55,374 nucleotides of DNA from an uncultured Algibacter sp. (GCF_947495675.1 NZ_CANLZX010000025.1:1-55374); one strand, 5' to 3'. Shown: positions 15,971 to 25,654, counted from the stretch's first letter. Made by a program: numbers and translations. Notes: generated from the letters alone by a model not told the origin.

Positions 15971-18952
15971 ATGCAAAACAAAGGATTAGTAAAACTGTTT
16001 GCTATTTTGTTTGGTTTGGTAAGTCTTTACCAATTATCATTCACATTCTCAGCAAATTCAGTTGAAAAAGAAGCACAAGAAGTTGCGATTAATAAAATAT
16101 CTGAATCAGAAGATAATTATCGAGCATTACGCAGCCAAGAAGAAGCAAACTATCTTCAAGAAAAAGCTACCGATACAGTTTATAATATAGGTATAGCAAA
16201 ATTCACTTATAATGAAGTGAAACAAAAAGCTATGAACCTTGGTTTAGATTTAAAAGGTGGTATAAACGTAATTCTTCAAGTGTCTGTAAAAGATATCTTA
16301 AAAGGATTAGCAAATAATACAACAGATCCTGTTTTTAATAAAGCACTAGAAGATGCTTCAGAAATTCAAAAGAACAGTCAAAACACATATTTAGAGGATT
16401 TCTTTACTGCTTTTGATGCCATTAAAGGAGAAACTAAATTAGCATCTCCAGATATATTTTATACTAGAGAGTTAGATGGTGAGATTGATGGTAGTATGTC
16501 TGATGATGACGTAAAAAGCATTATCGAAACTAAAATTGATGAGTCTATCGTTTCAGCTTTCGAAGTATTACGTAAACGTATTGATGAGTTTGGTGTAACA
16601 TCACCAAACATTCAACGTTTAGGAAACTCTGGTCGTATTCTAGTTGAACTACCAGGAGTTAAAGATGTAGAGCGTGCTACAAGTTTATTACAAAGTACAG
16701 CACAATTAGAGTTTTGGGATGCTTATAAAGGTGAACAATTCTTTCAGTTTTTAGGACAAGCTAATGAGGTATTAAAAGATATTGTTGATACAAATGTTGA
16801 AGCAGATGTTGAATCTCAAGATGAAGAAGATGCTCAAGATTCTCAAATAGATGATTTATTAGGTGATGCAGAAACAGATTCAACTGCGGTTGCAACAGTA
16901 AATCCTTTATTTGATTTATTAAAAGGACAAGGTTACCAAGGAGGTCCAATCATTGCTAAGTTTGCAATTAAAGATAAAGAAACTGTTCTTGATTATTTAA
17001 ACAAACCACAAGTAAGAGCATTACTTCCTGCAGAGCAGCGTTATGCAAAATTTGTTTTTGGTAAGCCAGAAAAAGATAGTGAAGTAGTAGATTTATATGC
17101 TTTAATAGGAAACAGAGAAAACGTGCCACAATTAAGTGGAGCCGTTGTAACAGATGCTAGAAACCAATTCGGGCCAACTGGAAAGTCGGAAGTTTCAATG
17201 CAAATGAATGCTAAAGGTGCTAAAATCTGGGAAGAAATGACTGGAAAAGCATACTCACAAGGAAGCCAAATTGCTATAGTTTTAGATAATGTAGTGTATT
17301 CTGCTCCTGGTGTAACAACAGGACCAATTGCTGGAGGTAGTTCTTCTATATCTGGAGATTTCTCATTAAACGAAGCGATAGATTTAGCTAACGTATTACG
17401 TGCGGGTAAATTACCTGCATCTGCAGATATTATTCAAAGTGAGGTTGTAGGACCATCTTTAGGTAAAGAAGCTATACAAAGTGGTACTATGTCTTTCTTA
17501 ATCGCCTTAGTTTTAGTATTACTATGGATGATTTTTTATTACGGAAAATCAGGAGCATTTGCAGATATTGCTATGTTATTAAACCTACTATTAATATTTG
17601 GTGTGTTATCAGGTTTAGGAGCTGTATTAACATTACCTGGTATTGCAGGTATTGTGTTAACAATTGGTATGTCGGTCGATGCTAACGTTCTTATATTTGA
17701 GCGTATTAGAGAAGAGTTGTCTAAAGGGAAAAGTCAGATAGAATCAATAAAAGACGGATTTAGCAATGCATTATCATCAATTTTAGATGCTAATATTACT
17801 ACAGGTTTAACAGCCTTAATCTTATTTGTTTTTGGTACAGGTCCAATTAAAGGTTTTGCAACTACATTATTAATAGGTATTGCTACATCTTTATTTACAG
17901 CTATATTTATTACTAGACTATTAATTGATTGGTATACTAATCGCGGTGGAAAATTAGAGTTCTCAACAGGAATTACTAAAAACCTATTTAGAAACATCAA
18001 TATCGAATTCTTACAGAAACGTAAAGTAGCATATATCATTTCTGGTGTATTAATCTTAATAAGTTTAGGCTCTTTATTTACAAACGGATTAAATCAAGGT
18101 GTCGATTTTGTTGGAGGTAGAACTTATCAAGTACGTTTTGCACAAGACATAAGCGCATCAGAGGTTACAGATCTTTTATCACAACCAGATGTTTTTGGTA
18201 GTGCAGATGCTAAAACATTTGGAGACGCAAACCAATTAAAAATTACTACTAAATATAAAGTAAATGAGTCTGGTGCAGAAGTTGATGAGGACATAAGAAA
18301 ATCTCTTTACCAAGCTTTAGTGCCACATTTAGAAGGTACTACCTACGAGCAATTCATCGATTTAAATGATGAAAATAAGCAAGTTGGTTTATTAGAATCT
18401 TACAAAGTAACACCAACCATTGCCGATGATATTAAACAAGCATCATTTTGGGCAATTCTAGGATCTTTAATTGTTGTATTCTTATACATATTATTCCGTT
18501 TTAAGAAATGGCAATACTCTTTAGGAGCTGTTGCAGCTGTATTTCACGATGTTTTAATCGTATTAGGTGTATTCTCATTAACATACAAGTTTATGCCATT
18601 TAATATGGAGATTAACCAAGCATTTATTGCAGCAATACTAACAGTAATTGGTTACTCTTTAAATGATACTGTAGTAGTATTCGATAGAATTCGTGAATTC
18701 TTTAACGAACATACCGGTTGGAAATTCGATAAAGTTGTAAACACATCATTAAGCAGTACATTAAGTAGAACATTAAATACCTCTTTAACAACATTAGTTG
18801 TGTTGTTAGCTATCTTCATATTTGGTGGAGATTCAATAAGAGGCTTTATGTTTGCCTTAATTATAGGTGTTATTGTAGGTACATACTCATCATTATTTAT
18901 TGCGACACCAATCATGTATGATAGTGTTAAAAAATTAGAAGACAAGAAGTAA
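15971..18952 (+). CDS. secDF: SecDF protein-export membrane protein (single chain)
   Basis: SecDF uses the proton gradient to pull secreted proteins out of SecYEG. SecD and SecF are fused here into 993 residues, as is usual for Bacteroidota. Visible are TM1 (7-27), the D1 motif GLDLKGG (91-97), the P1 head (about 195-250), the VGPSLGKE loop, the SecD TM4 motif GMSVDANVLIFERIREE (around Asp570), the SecF start VDFVGGRTYQVRF, and the SecF TM4 motif GYSLNDTVVVFDRIRE. A very acidic, low-complexity insert (about 275-305, many Asp, Glu and Gln) interrupts the periplasmic part. A terminator follows. Confidence 0.96.
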   Translation: MQNKGLVKLFAILFGLVSLYQLSFTFSANSVEKEAQEVAINKISESEDNYRALRSQEEANYLQEKATDTVYNIGIAKFTYNEVKQKAMNLGLDLKGGINVILQVSVKDILKGLANNTTDPVFNKALEDASEIQKNSQNTYLEDFFTAFDAIKGETKLASPDIFYTRELDGEIDGSMSDDDVKSIIETKIDESIVSAFEVLRKRIDEFGVTSPNIQRLGNSGRILVELPGVKDVERATSLLQSTAQLEFWDAYKGEQFFQFLGQANEVLKDIVDTNVEADVESQDEEDAQDSQIDDLLGDAETDSTAVATVNPLFDLLKGQGYQGGPIIAKFAIKDKETVLDYLNKPQVRALLPAEQRYAKFVFGKPEKDSEVVDLYALIGNRENVPQLSGAVVTDARNQFGPTGKSEVSMQMNAKGAKIWEEMTGKAYSQGSQIAIVLDNVVYSAPGVTTGPIAGGSSSISGDFSLNEAIDLANVLRAGKLPASADIIQSEVVGPSLGKEAIQSGTMSFLIALVLVLLWMIFYYGKSGAFADIAMLLNLLLIFGVLSGLGAVLTLPGIAGIVLTIGMSVDANVLIFERIREELSKGKSQIESIKDGFSNALSSILDANITTGLTALILFVFGTGPIKGFATTLLIGIATSLFTAIFITRLLIDWYTNRGGKLEFSTGITKNLFRNINIEFLQKRKVAYIISGVLILISLGSLFTNGLNQGVDFVGGRTYQVRFAQDISASEVTDLLSQPDVFGSADAKTFGDANQLKITTKYKVNESGAEVDEDIRKSLYQALVPHLEGTTYEQFIDLNDENKQVGLLESYKVTPTIADDIKQASFWAILGSLIVVFLYILFRFKKWQYSLGAVAAVFHDVLIVLGVFSLTYKFMPFNMEINQAFIAAILTVIGYSLNDTVVVFDRIREFFNEHTGWKFDKVVNTSLSSTLSRTLNTSLTTLVVLLAIFIFGGDSIRGFMFALIIGVIVGTYSSLFIATPIMYDSVKKLEDKK

Positions 18953-18975
18953 GACTAACTCAAATACTTCTAAAT

Positions 18976-19012
18976 AAAAAGCCTGTTAGCATTCATGTTA
19001 ATAGGCTTTTTT
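18976..19012 (+). terminator. Intrinsic terminator after secDF
   Basis: AAAAAGCCT and AGGCTTTTTT arms with a partly paired GTTA/TTAA interior. The T-run is on the plus strand. Confidence 0.8.
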
Positions 19013-19027
19013 GCGTTATTAATTATT

Positions 19028-19112
19028 TGGGTGTTACCACAAGGGTCGGGCTTTACAATACAAGTTCTTGCTCGTACCTCACTGTGGGCTTTCCTTTTCA
19101 ATCCCTAACGCA
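19028..19112. repeat. Dispersed palindromic repeat, copy 1
   Basis: This copy aligns over about 85 bp with 26997-27084. Shared blocks include AAGGGTCGGGCT, TACAAGT, GCTCGT, CTGTGGGCTTTC and ATCCCTAACGC. The ends carry complementary GTTA and TAAC words, although the 5' copy reads GTGTTA here instead of GCGTTA. It lies between convergent genes. It is a flavobacterial intergenic repeat with no coding sequence. Confidence 0.7.
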
Positions 19113-19234
19113 CTTTTCTGCAAAATTTAGTATCTGTATGTAGGTTTAAGGTGTAATGCGAATTCCACTTTAGGAAGATTTTTTTAATTAAAGTCAATTT
19201 ACACATTCACTTATTGTGGCTATCTTATTTATTT

Positions 19235-19726
19235 TTAAAGCTTACTTTGTTGCTCACTAATTTTATTTAATATGGTATTAAGTTCTGCCTCTTTTTGAGT
19301 TCCAATTACAAATTTATTACCGTTCTGTAATTCTATTGCTAGTCCTTTATTTCCTTTAATATTATAGATAATACCATATTTACTTCCTAATCTAATACCA
19401 TAACCTACAAATCCATAATTTACAATCTCAGCTTGCTTAACATCTTTCCAATTCACACTTTTTTTTACAAAAGGAAAAAAACTCATTTCGATTTTATTTT
19501 GATTAATTTCAGTTTTCAATTTTATGAACCAAAATAATGCTATTATACTCATAACAAAAAGAGAAAATATAATAAGACCAGAATCCGACATTTGATTGTC
19601 TCCAAATTTTTCTCCTAAAATAAGTTGCTTGTAAATCCCAAATACAGGTACAACTCCTATTCCAAATAAAATTAACCAAAGCCACCATTGAGTGAATTTC
19701 TGATTTTCTTTAAATGCTATTTTCAT
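19235..19726 (-). CDS. Small membrane protein with a PH-like tail
   Basis: I do not recognise a named family. The 163-residue protein has two transmembrane helices (about 13-33 and 49-68) followed by about 95 soluble residues with alternating strands (INQNKIEMSFFPF, VNWKDVKQAEIV, GIRLG, GLAIELQNGNKFVIGT) and a C-terminal helix. This resembles the bacterial PH-like domains found after paired membrane helices. It is monocistronic and its nearest neighbour on the strand is about 200 bp away. Function unknown. Confidence 0.55.
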   Translation of the reverse strand: MKIAFKENQKFTQWWLWLILFGIGVVPVFGIYKQLILGEKFGDNQMSDSGLIIFSLFVMSIIALFWFIKLKTEINQNKIEMSFFPFVKKSVNWKDVKQAEIVNYGFVGYGIRLGSKYGIIYNIKGNKGLAIELQNGNKFVIGTQKEAELNTILNKISEQQSKL

Positions 19727-19922
19727 TCTATGTACTGTTTATAAGGTTCTGCACAAAGTTTTGTGAGAATTAATGGTGAATTTAACTAAAGATATTAAAT
19801 TTTATTAAATTATTCTGAAAGAATTATTAGATAAAATATTAAGTAAGTTGTTGGTAATTAAATTGTTAATTATGGCTAGTTGCTTAATTACGAATTACTT
19901 TATTTTTTTTAATATACTGTAT

Positions 19923-20399
19923 CTAAAAGTTAATACGGTCTCCAATAGATAATCCCCAAGTATTTACTAAACCAGCATTAACTTCTAGTACAAATTTAGC
20001 AGGTGCGTTTGATGGTAACGAAGATTCATCAAAAGGTTTAGCATTTTTTTGAAAACTAACAATACTCTTAGAAGCACTAATAAAAATGAGGTCTAAAGGG
20101 ATTTTAGTGTTTTTCATATAAAAGAAACGCTCTTGTTCGTCTTCAAAAACAAAAAGCATTCCTTGATTGTTTGCCATGTTATTTCTGTACATCAATCCTG
20201 TTTCAATATCAAAATCAGTATCTGCTATTTCAATATCTAAAGTTACTTTTGTAGAATCGCTAACTTTAAGAATGGTTAATTCGCCTTCTTTGGTAAATGC
20301 AACCTCAGTTTGCTTAATATTTTTTTTATTCTCTTTACAGCTTATTAAAGTTGCCGAAAAAAACAGAACAAATAGTAATATTAAGCGTTTAAAAAACAT
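19923..20399 (-). CDS. DUF192 lipoprotein
   Basis: The start is the ATG at 20399, directly after the lgt stop codon. It gives a 158-residue lipoprotein precursor with the hydrophobic stretch LLFVLFFSATLIS followed by lipobox Cys. An upstream in-frame start at 20459 would overlap lgt by 59 bp and spoil the signal peptide, so I rejected it. The mature part is a complete DUF192 domain (TGLMYRNNMANNQGMLFVFE, FYMKNTKIPLDLIFI, AKFVLEVNAG, GDRINF). DUF192 proteins are secreted beta proteins of unclear function. Being next to lgt, which lipidates it, is fitting. Confidence 0.85.
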   Translation of the reverse strand: MFFKRLILLFVLFFSATLISCKENKKNIKQTEVAFTKEGELTILKVSDSTKVTLDIEIADTDFDIETGLMYRNNMANNQGMLFVFEDEQERFFYMKNTKIPLDLIFISASKSIVSFQKNAKPFDESSLPSNAPAKFVLEVNAGLVNTWGLSIGDRINF

Positions 20400-20400
20400 A

Positions 20401-21330
20401 TTAATTTGCTGTTTTTTGGGGTTTGTAAACAAACATGAAATATAAGCCGATAAGTACAAAAGGAATACTTAACCATTGTCCTGTATTTAACCCAAACCAA
20501 TTAATGTATTCTTCACCTTGTGGCTCTTTAGTAAATTCTATAAAGAAACGAATTGTCCAAAGTAGAATTAAAAACAAGCCAAATAAAAATCCGGGTTGGT
20601 CTTTTTTAGTAGTTTTTGTGTAAAAGTATAGTAGAATTAAAAACACAAATATATAGCAAAATGACTCATAAAGTTGAGATGGGTGTCTGTAAGGAACAGC
20701 ATCTAATAAGTTTTGAAATTGCGGATTTTCAGTTACCGCATGATATGCTTTTTGTACATCTTTAATACCTGTGCGTTGTACAATTTCGCTTTTGTAATAT
20801 TGGTCTTGAATAAAGCGAACTCCTAAATTAGAGTCTGTTATTTTGCCTATTATTTCAGAATTTATAAAGTTACCAATTCTAATAAAAACTGCTCCAGAGG
20901 CTACAGTAATGACAATACGATCTAAAATCCAAAGTAAAGATTTATACTTGTATTTTTTTCTATAAAGGTACATGCCTACAATAATACCTATGGCTGCACC
21001 ATGGCTAGCCAGTCCTTGAAAACCTGTAAACTCAAACCCACCTTTAAATTTAAATGGCAAAAAGATGCTAAAAAAATCTTCAGTAATCAATTCAGATTGA
21101 TAGAATAATACATGCCCAAGTCTAGCACCTAGCATGGTTGCTAAAACGGTATAAATAAATAACGGGTCAAGATATTCTATAGAGACTTTTTCTTTAGTAA
21201 AAATGCGCTTCATGATATACCAGCCCAAAATAAATGCAATTACCCACATTAAGCTATAAAAGTGAATCTTGAAGTTTCCAACAATATCAATTCCAGTTAT
21301 AGGGTTCCAATCAAATTTTAGTGCTTGCAT
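20401..21330 (-). CDS. lgt: Prolipoprotein diacylglyceryl transferase
   Basis: Lgt attaches diacylglycerol to the lipobox Cys of prelipoproteins in the inner membrane. The 309-residue protein has several transmembrane segments and family hallmarks: GARLGHVLFY, His110 in SHGAAIGI, Arg151 in the signature RIGNFINSEIIG (151-162), and HPSQLYES. It is in a minus-strand group with two lipoprotein isomerases upstream and the DUF192 lipoprotein directly downstream. Start ATG at 21330. Confidence 0.95.
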   Translation of the reverse strand: MQALKFDWNPITGIDIVGNFKIHFYSLMWVIAFILGWYIMKRIFTKEKVSIEYLDPLFIYTVLATMLGARLGHVLFYQSELITEDFFSIFLPFKFKGGFEFTGFQGLASHGAAIGIIVGMYLYRKKYKYKSLLWILDRIVITVASGAVFIRIGNFINSEIIGKITDSNLGVRFIQDQYYKSEIVQRTGIKDVQKAYHAVTENPQFQNLLDAVPYRHPSQLYESFCYIFVFLILLYFYTKTTKKDQPGFLFGLFLILLWTIRFFIEFTKEPQGEEYINWFGLNTGQWLSIPFVLIGLYFMFVYKPQKTAN

Positions 21331-21389
21331 AGGTTATGTTTTACTGCGTAAATATAAAGGTTTATAGTAGCTTTAATGTTAATTTTCTT

Positions 21390-22511
21390 TTAAAGAAGTT
21401 CCAAAATTTCAACTTCAAAAATAATATTAGTTTTTCCAGGAATTCCTCTTGTACCTGCTTCACCATATGCTAAATGGTATGGTATAAATAAAGTGGCTTT
21501 ATCGCCAACGTTTAATTGTTTAAGTCCTTCTTTAAAACCTGCAATCATTTTTGCATCAGGTCCAATATCTGCAGTTATTGGTTGGTATCTGTTTGCTTGT
21601 TTGCGTTTTTCATTTATAGCATCAAGTTGTTCGGCAACTTTTAGATTACTTGTTTCTAATAATTTTCCGTTTTCAAAGTAAACCGTGTAATGTGTTAGAA
21701 TTCTTGAGTTTTCGGTTAAATTCGCGCCATTTCCTTTTTTAGAAATATAGTACTTTAAACCAGATTCTAAGGAGGTTGCTTTTGCTTTTTGAGCTTCAAA
21801 TTTATCTAAAGTTGCTTTTAATATAGCTTCTGCTTTAGCCTTTTTTTCTTTTTCAAGTCTTTCTACTTCTATGAAGTGATTTTTAAATATTAATGGTGCA
21901 TCAAATTGCTTAGCTGTTTTGCCTTTTCTTAAAATATTTAATTCCTCAATAATAACATCTTTTAAAGGTTTGTTTCGGCTATCTGTTTTTACATTTGATA
22001 TAGAATCTTGAATATTTAAACCTATTACTAATTCGCCAAACACATTGTATTTATTGTCTAAATGAGGTTTTGGAACTTCGGTTATAAAAAACTGACTACC
22101 ATTAGAGTTTGGTCCAGAATTAGCCATTGAAAGAATTCCTGGTTTATCGTGTTTTAAATCAGGATGGAATTCGCCATTAAATTTGTAACCTGGATTGCCT
22201 TGTCCTGTGCCTAATGGATCGCCACCTTGTATCATAAACTTGTCTATTACTCTATGGAAAATAGTTCCGTTATAAAACTCTTGCTTTTTATAGTTTTCTT
22301 TAACCATGGTGTTAGTTCCTTCTGCTAAAGACACAAAATTTGCTACAGTTATGGGAGCTTTTTCTTGTTCTAATTTAGCAACCATAACACCTTTGCTAGT
22401 AACGAATTCGGCATACAAGCCATCTTCAAGTTCTGGGTATTGTGCCTTACAAGAAGTAAAAGTTATTACCAATGTTAGTAATAATGCTCTTATACAATTT
22501 TTAAATATCAT
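21390..22511 (-). CDS. Double immunophilin lipoprotein (cyclophilin + FKBP)
   Basis: The 373-residue chain carries two different prolyl-isomerase families. After a lipoprotein signal with Cys21 (TFTSC), residues about 32-193 form a cyclophilin with FHRVIDKFMIQGGDP and NSNGSQFFIT. A charged helical linker (about 205-247) leads to an FKBP domain (about 250-373) ending YHLAYGEAGTRGIPGKTNIIFEVEIL. Such cyclophilin-FKBP fusions are known from Flavobacterium. It is probably periplasmic or outer-membrane attached and helps fold secreted proteins. It starts one base after gldI. Confidence 0.92.
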   Translation of the reverse strand: MIFKNCIRALLLTLVITFTSCKAQYPELEDGLYAEFVTSKGVMVAKLEQEKAPITVANFVSLAEGTNTMVKENYKKQEFYNGTIFHRVIDKFMIQGGDPLGTGQGNPGYKFNGEFHPDLKHDKPGILSMANSGPNSNGSQFFITEVPKPHLDNKYNVFGELVIGLNIQDSISNVKTDSRNKPLKDVIIEELNILRKGKTAKQFDAPLIFKNHFIEVERLEKEKKAKAEAILKATLDKFEAQKAKATSLESGLKYYISKKGNGANLTENSRILTHYTVYFENGKLLETSNLKVAEQLDAINEKRKQANRYQPITADIGPDAKMIAGFKEGLKQLNVGDKATLFIPYHLAYGEAGTRGIPGKTNIIFEVEILELL

Positions 22512-22512
22512 G

Positions 22513-23055
22513 TTAATTTGATTGATTTAGGGTAATAGAATTTATAGTAACCTCACAAATTAGTGGTGTATTTCTACCAATTTTATTTTCATCGCCATAA
22601 TAACCATAAGCTTTTTGAGAGGGGAATAAGAAGGTTACTGTTTCGCCAGATTTCATGAGTTTTAAACCTTCACGAAGTCCTGTGAATAACTCTTCTTTAT
22701 CCATGGCATAGGTTTGTGTTTTTAATTCTTCAGTAGAATAAATAACGTTGCCATTAAGTGATTTAATATTGTAGTTGTAATTTATAACATCTCCAAAAAC
22801 TGGTGTTTTTAAAGTGTCAGTAGTTGCTTTTTTGTTATAATAATACCAAAACCCACTTTCTGAGGCTATATAATTTTTTTCCTCAAGTTTCATTAGTTTT
22901 TCAATCGATGCTTTTTCTTTAGCGTTAAGTTTTTTATTTCGTGCAACAGATGCATCAATAAAAGAACCCGATTTTACAGTAATGGGACGTCTTGCTTCGG
23001 GAGTTTTACAACCAAAAGCTAATAGGATTAAAGCTATGGTAAGTAATTTATTCAT
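22513..23055 (-). CDS. gldI: Gliding-motility FKBP-type isomerase lipoprotein
   Basis: GldI is an FKBP-like lipoprotein needed for gliding and T9SS-linked export in Flavobacterium johnsoniae. The 180-residue protein has a lipobox (LLAFGC, Cys16) and a C-terminal FKBP domain (about 75-175: GDVINYNYNIKSLNG, FTGLREGLKLMKSGETVTFLFPSQKAYGYYG, ICEVTINSITL). It overlaps the DHH gene by 8 bp and is 1 bp from the double immunophilin gene. Its presence hints at a T9SS or gliding organism, although no other gld genes lie here. Confidence 0.88.
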   Translation of the reverse strand: MNKLLTIALILLAFGCKTPEARRPITVKSGSFIDASVARNKKLNAKEKASIEKLMKLEEKNYIASESGFWYYYNKKATTDTLKTPVFGDVINYNYNIKSLNGNVIYSTEELKTQTYAMDKEELFTGLREGLKLMKSGETVTFLFPSQKAYGYYGDENKIGRNTPLICEVTINSITLNQSN

Positions 23056-24067
23056 TATTCAGAACTTTGTTATAAGTAGGTAATATACTAATAAATTTTT
23101 CAACTGTTTTTTCTAAAGACAAATAGCTTTTACCACCAGCGGCATTAGTATGACCGCCACCCTCAAAATGAGCTCTAGACATTTCGTTAACCGAAAAGTT
23201 TCCTTTAGATCGTAAAGAAATTTTTATAATACCTTCATTTCTATCTTCAATAAAAATAGCAGCAAGAACAACACCATCTAAAGAAAGACCGTAGTTTACA
23301 ACACCTTCGGTATCTCCCTTTTTATAGTCGTATTTTTGAAGCTCATTTTGAGATAGTGTAATATAGGCCGTTCTAGATTCTGGTATTACTTTTAAATTAG
23401 TTAAAGCGCAACCTAATAACTGGAGGCGTTCATAGCTATTAGTATCATAAACATTGTTATGTATTTCGTTATTTTTAGCTCCTTTTTCAATAAGTTTTGC
23501 TATAATTTTATGTGTAGTGCTTGTGGTTGAAGAAAACCTGAAAGAGCCAGTATCTGTCATAATACCAACATATAAGCAAGTAGCAATATTAGTATCAATT
23601 AAATCAGTATCACCTAACATGGTAATAAAATTATAAACCATTTCACAAGTTGAGCTCATACTTACATCGCTATAAGTATATTTTGCATAATTATCTGGTG
23701 CTTGATGGTGGTCAATCATTATTTTTGTAGCCTTGCTCTCAGCTAAAATGGGCTCCATATTTCCAGTTCTATGAAAAGCATTAAAATCTAAAGTAAAGAT
23801 AATATCAGCATCATTTATTAATTCATTACAAACTTTGGTTTGCGAATCGTGTTTTAAAATAGTATCATTTCCTGGTATCCATTTTAAAAATGAAGGATAA
23901 TCATTTGGCACTATAACATTAACTGTATGAGAGCTTTTATTTAAATAATGGTACAAACCTAGGGTAGACCCAATAGCATCTCCGTCAGGGTTTTTGTGAG
24001 GTACAATTACTATCTTTTGTTTAGTAGATAAAAGTTGTTTTATACTTGAAATATCTTGTTTATTCAT
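23048..24067 (-). CDS. DHH/DHHA1 phosphoesterase (NrnA-like)
   Basis: The 339-residue cytosolic protein belongs to the bifunctional oligoribonuclease/pAp phosphatase family that clears very short RNAs. Motifs visible: NPDGDAIGSTLG (26-37), DFNAFHRTG, IDHHQAP for the DHH metal site, and the DHHA1 motif EGGGHTNAAGGK near the end. It is the first gene of the group leading to gldI, with an 8 bp overlap. The phosphatase versus c-di-nucleotide specificity cannot be read from sequence. Confidence 0.88.
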   Translation of the reverse strand: MNKQDISSIKQLLSTKQKIVIVPHKNPDGDAIGSTLGLYHYLNKSSHTVNVIVPNDYPSFLKWIPGNDTILKHDSQTKVCNELINDADIIFTLDFNAFHRTGNMEPILAESKATKIMIDHHQAPDNYAKYTYSDVSMSSTCEMVYNFITMLGDTDLIDTNIATCLYVGIMTDTGSFRFSSTTSTTHKIIAKLIEKGAKNNEIHNNVYDTNSYERLQLLGCALTNLKVIPESRTAYITLSQNELQKYDYKKGDTEGVVNYGLSLDGVVLAAIFIEDRNEGIIKISLRSKGNFSVNEMSRAHFEGGGHTNAAGGKSYLSLEKTVEKFISILPTYNKVLNNE

Positions 24068-24121
24068 AGCTCACGAAGATACAATTTAATAACATATTCT
24101 TAAAAAGGATTAACTTACTTT

Positions 24122-24129
24122 TATATTTG
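24122..24129 (+). promoter_or_regulatory. Promoter of the PhoD-like gene
   Basis: TATATTTG at the -7 position. Its final TTG (24127-24129) is also the first possible in-frame start of the gene; the promoter makes that start impossible and points to the ATG at 24154. Confidence 0.65.
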
Positions 24130-24153
24130 AAAGAATCTTTAAATTTTAATGCA

Positions 24154-25185
24154 ATGAAGTGGTTTATTAAGTGTATTATATTTAGTTTGTTGGCTTTTTC
24201 GTGCCAATCGGTAAATAAAAATATTAAAAATAAAGATAATTTAACTAGTGATTTTGTTATTGCTTTTGGCTCATGCAATAAGCAAAATGTAGAAAACAAA
24301 TTATGGGAAGACATATTAAATAATAAACCTAATTTATGGATTTGGGGAGGAGATGTTATTTATTCTGATACTGATAATATGGAAAAAATGCAAAAGGATT
24401 ATAATAAGTTGCTACTCCAGCCTGGGTATAAAAAAATTATGGAGTCAACAAAAATTATGGGTACATGGGATGATCATGATTATGGTTTAAATGACGGAGG
24501 ACTAGAATTTAAAGCTAAAAAAGGCAGCCAAAAGCTATTTTTAGATTTTTTAAATGTTCCTGAAAATGATATAAGAAGAGAACAAGAGGGTGTTTATACT
24601 TCTGAAGAGTTTAAAACTGAAAAAGGTACTTTAAAAATTATAATATTAGATACTCGTTATTTTAGAACTGCTTTAACAAAAGCAAAACATTCTAAAAAAA
24701 GATACACCCCAAATGCTTATGGAGAGGGTTCTCTTTTAGGAAGCCAGCAATGGCTATGGCTAGAAAATGAATTGGAAACTACAAAAGCAGATTTTAATAT
24801 TATAGTTAGTAGTATTCAATTTTTATCAGGTGAACATGGTTTTGAAACTTGGGCGAATTTCCCTCATGAAGTAGATAAATTAAAAGGCCTCATTAAGAAA
24901 TCTAAAGCTAAAGGTGTAATAATTTTGTCTGGAGATAGGCATATTTCAGAATTTTCTAAAATAAATATGAATGGCTTAAATTATCCTATAATAGATTTTA
25001 CATCTAGCGGATTAACACATGTATATTCTGGTTTTACTACAGAGCCAAATAAGTATAGGGTTGGGGAAGTGGTAAGTCAAAAAAGTTTCGGATTACTAAA
25101 AATAAATTTTAATACAAAAAGTATTCAAATGGAAATGCGAGGTAAAGAGAATATTCTGTTACAAGAACTTTTACAAAAGTATTAG
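24154..25185 (+). CDS. PhoD-like metallophosphatase lipoprotein
   Basis: The protein of 343 residues (from the ATG at 24154) has a lipoprotein signal (MKWFIKCIIFSLLAFSC). The mature part belongs to the alkaline phosphatase D / metallophosphatase group: FGSCNKQ, WGGDVIYSD, GTWDDHDYG, ILDTRYFR, and SGDRHISEF with the metal-binding Asp and His. PhoD-type enzymes hydrolyse phosphodiesters at the cell surface. An earlier TTG start would lie inside the promoter. It is followed by ndk with its own promoter. Confidence 0.87.
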   Translation: MKWFIKCIIFSLLAFSCQSVNKNIKNKDNLTSDFVIAFGSCNKQNVENKLWEDILNNKPNLWIWGGDVIYSDTDNMEKMQKDYNKLLLQPGYKKIMESTKIMGTWDDHDYGLNDGGLEFKAKKGSQKLFLDFLNVPENDIRREQEGVYTSEEFKTEKGTLKIIILDTRYFRTALTKAKHSKKRYTPNAYGEGSLLGSQQWLWLENELETTKADFNIIVSSIQFLSGEHGFETWANFPHEVDKLKGLIKKSKAKGVIILSGDRHISEFSKINMNGLNYPIIDFTSSGLTHVYSGFTTEPNKYRVGEVVSQKSFGLLKINFNTKSIQMEMRGKENILLQELLQKY

Positions 25186-25206
25186 GTTTAAAATAATATT
25201 TAAATG

Positions 25207-25214
25207 TACTTTTG
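25207..25214 (+). promoter_or_regulatory. Promoter -7 box of ndk
   Basis: TACTTTTG fits TAnnTTTG and lies 20 bp before the ndk ATG. Confidence 0.5.
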
Positions 25215-25234
25215 TGCAAAATTAAAACAATATA

Positions 25235-25654
25235 ATGGCAACAAATAGAACATTTACAATGCTTAAGCCAGATGCTGTTGAGAAAGGACACATTGGGGCA
25301 ATATTAGAAAAAATTTCAGCTTCAGGATTTAGAATTGTAGCTATGAAATTAACACAAATGACAACTGCAGATGCAGAGACGTTTTACGCAATACATAGTG
25401 AGCGTCCATTTTTTGCTGATTTAGTTGAATACATGACTCGCGGTCCAATTGTAGCAGCAATCTTAGAAAAAGATAATGCTGTTGACGATTTTAGAACCTT
25501 AATTGGTGCTACAAATCCTGATGATGCTGCAGAAGGAACTATTAGAAAAATGTTTGCAGACTCAATTAGCGAAAATGCTGTACACGGAAGTGATAGTGAT
25601 GATAATGCTGCTATTGAAGGTGCATTTCATTTCTCTGGAAGAGAACAGTTTTAA
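25235..25654 (+). CDS. ndk: Nucleoside-diphosphate kinase
   Basis: Ndk moves phosphate between nucleoside tri- and diphosphates through a phosphohistidine. The 139-residue protein has the family start [11 protein letters not shown] and the active-site motif NAVHGSDS with His117. Length and motifs are complete. It has its own promoter and shares a two-way terminator with the first cold-shock gene. Confidence 0.97.
   Translation: MATNRTFTMLKPDAVEKGHIGAILEKISASGFRIVAMKLTQMTTADAETFYAIHSERPFFADLVEYMTRGPIVAAILEKDNAVDDFRTLIGATNPDDAAEGTIRKMFADSISENAVHGSDSDDNAAIEGAFHFSGREQF

Noticed and set aside
20400..20459. Upstream start for the DUF192 lipoprotein
   Set aside because: It would overlap lgt by 59 bp and put 20 residues before the signal peptide.
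24127..24153. Earlier TTG start for the PhoD-like gene
   Set aside because: The TTG is part of the TATATTTG promoter box, so it would not be in the transcript.
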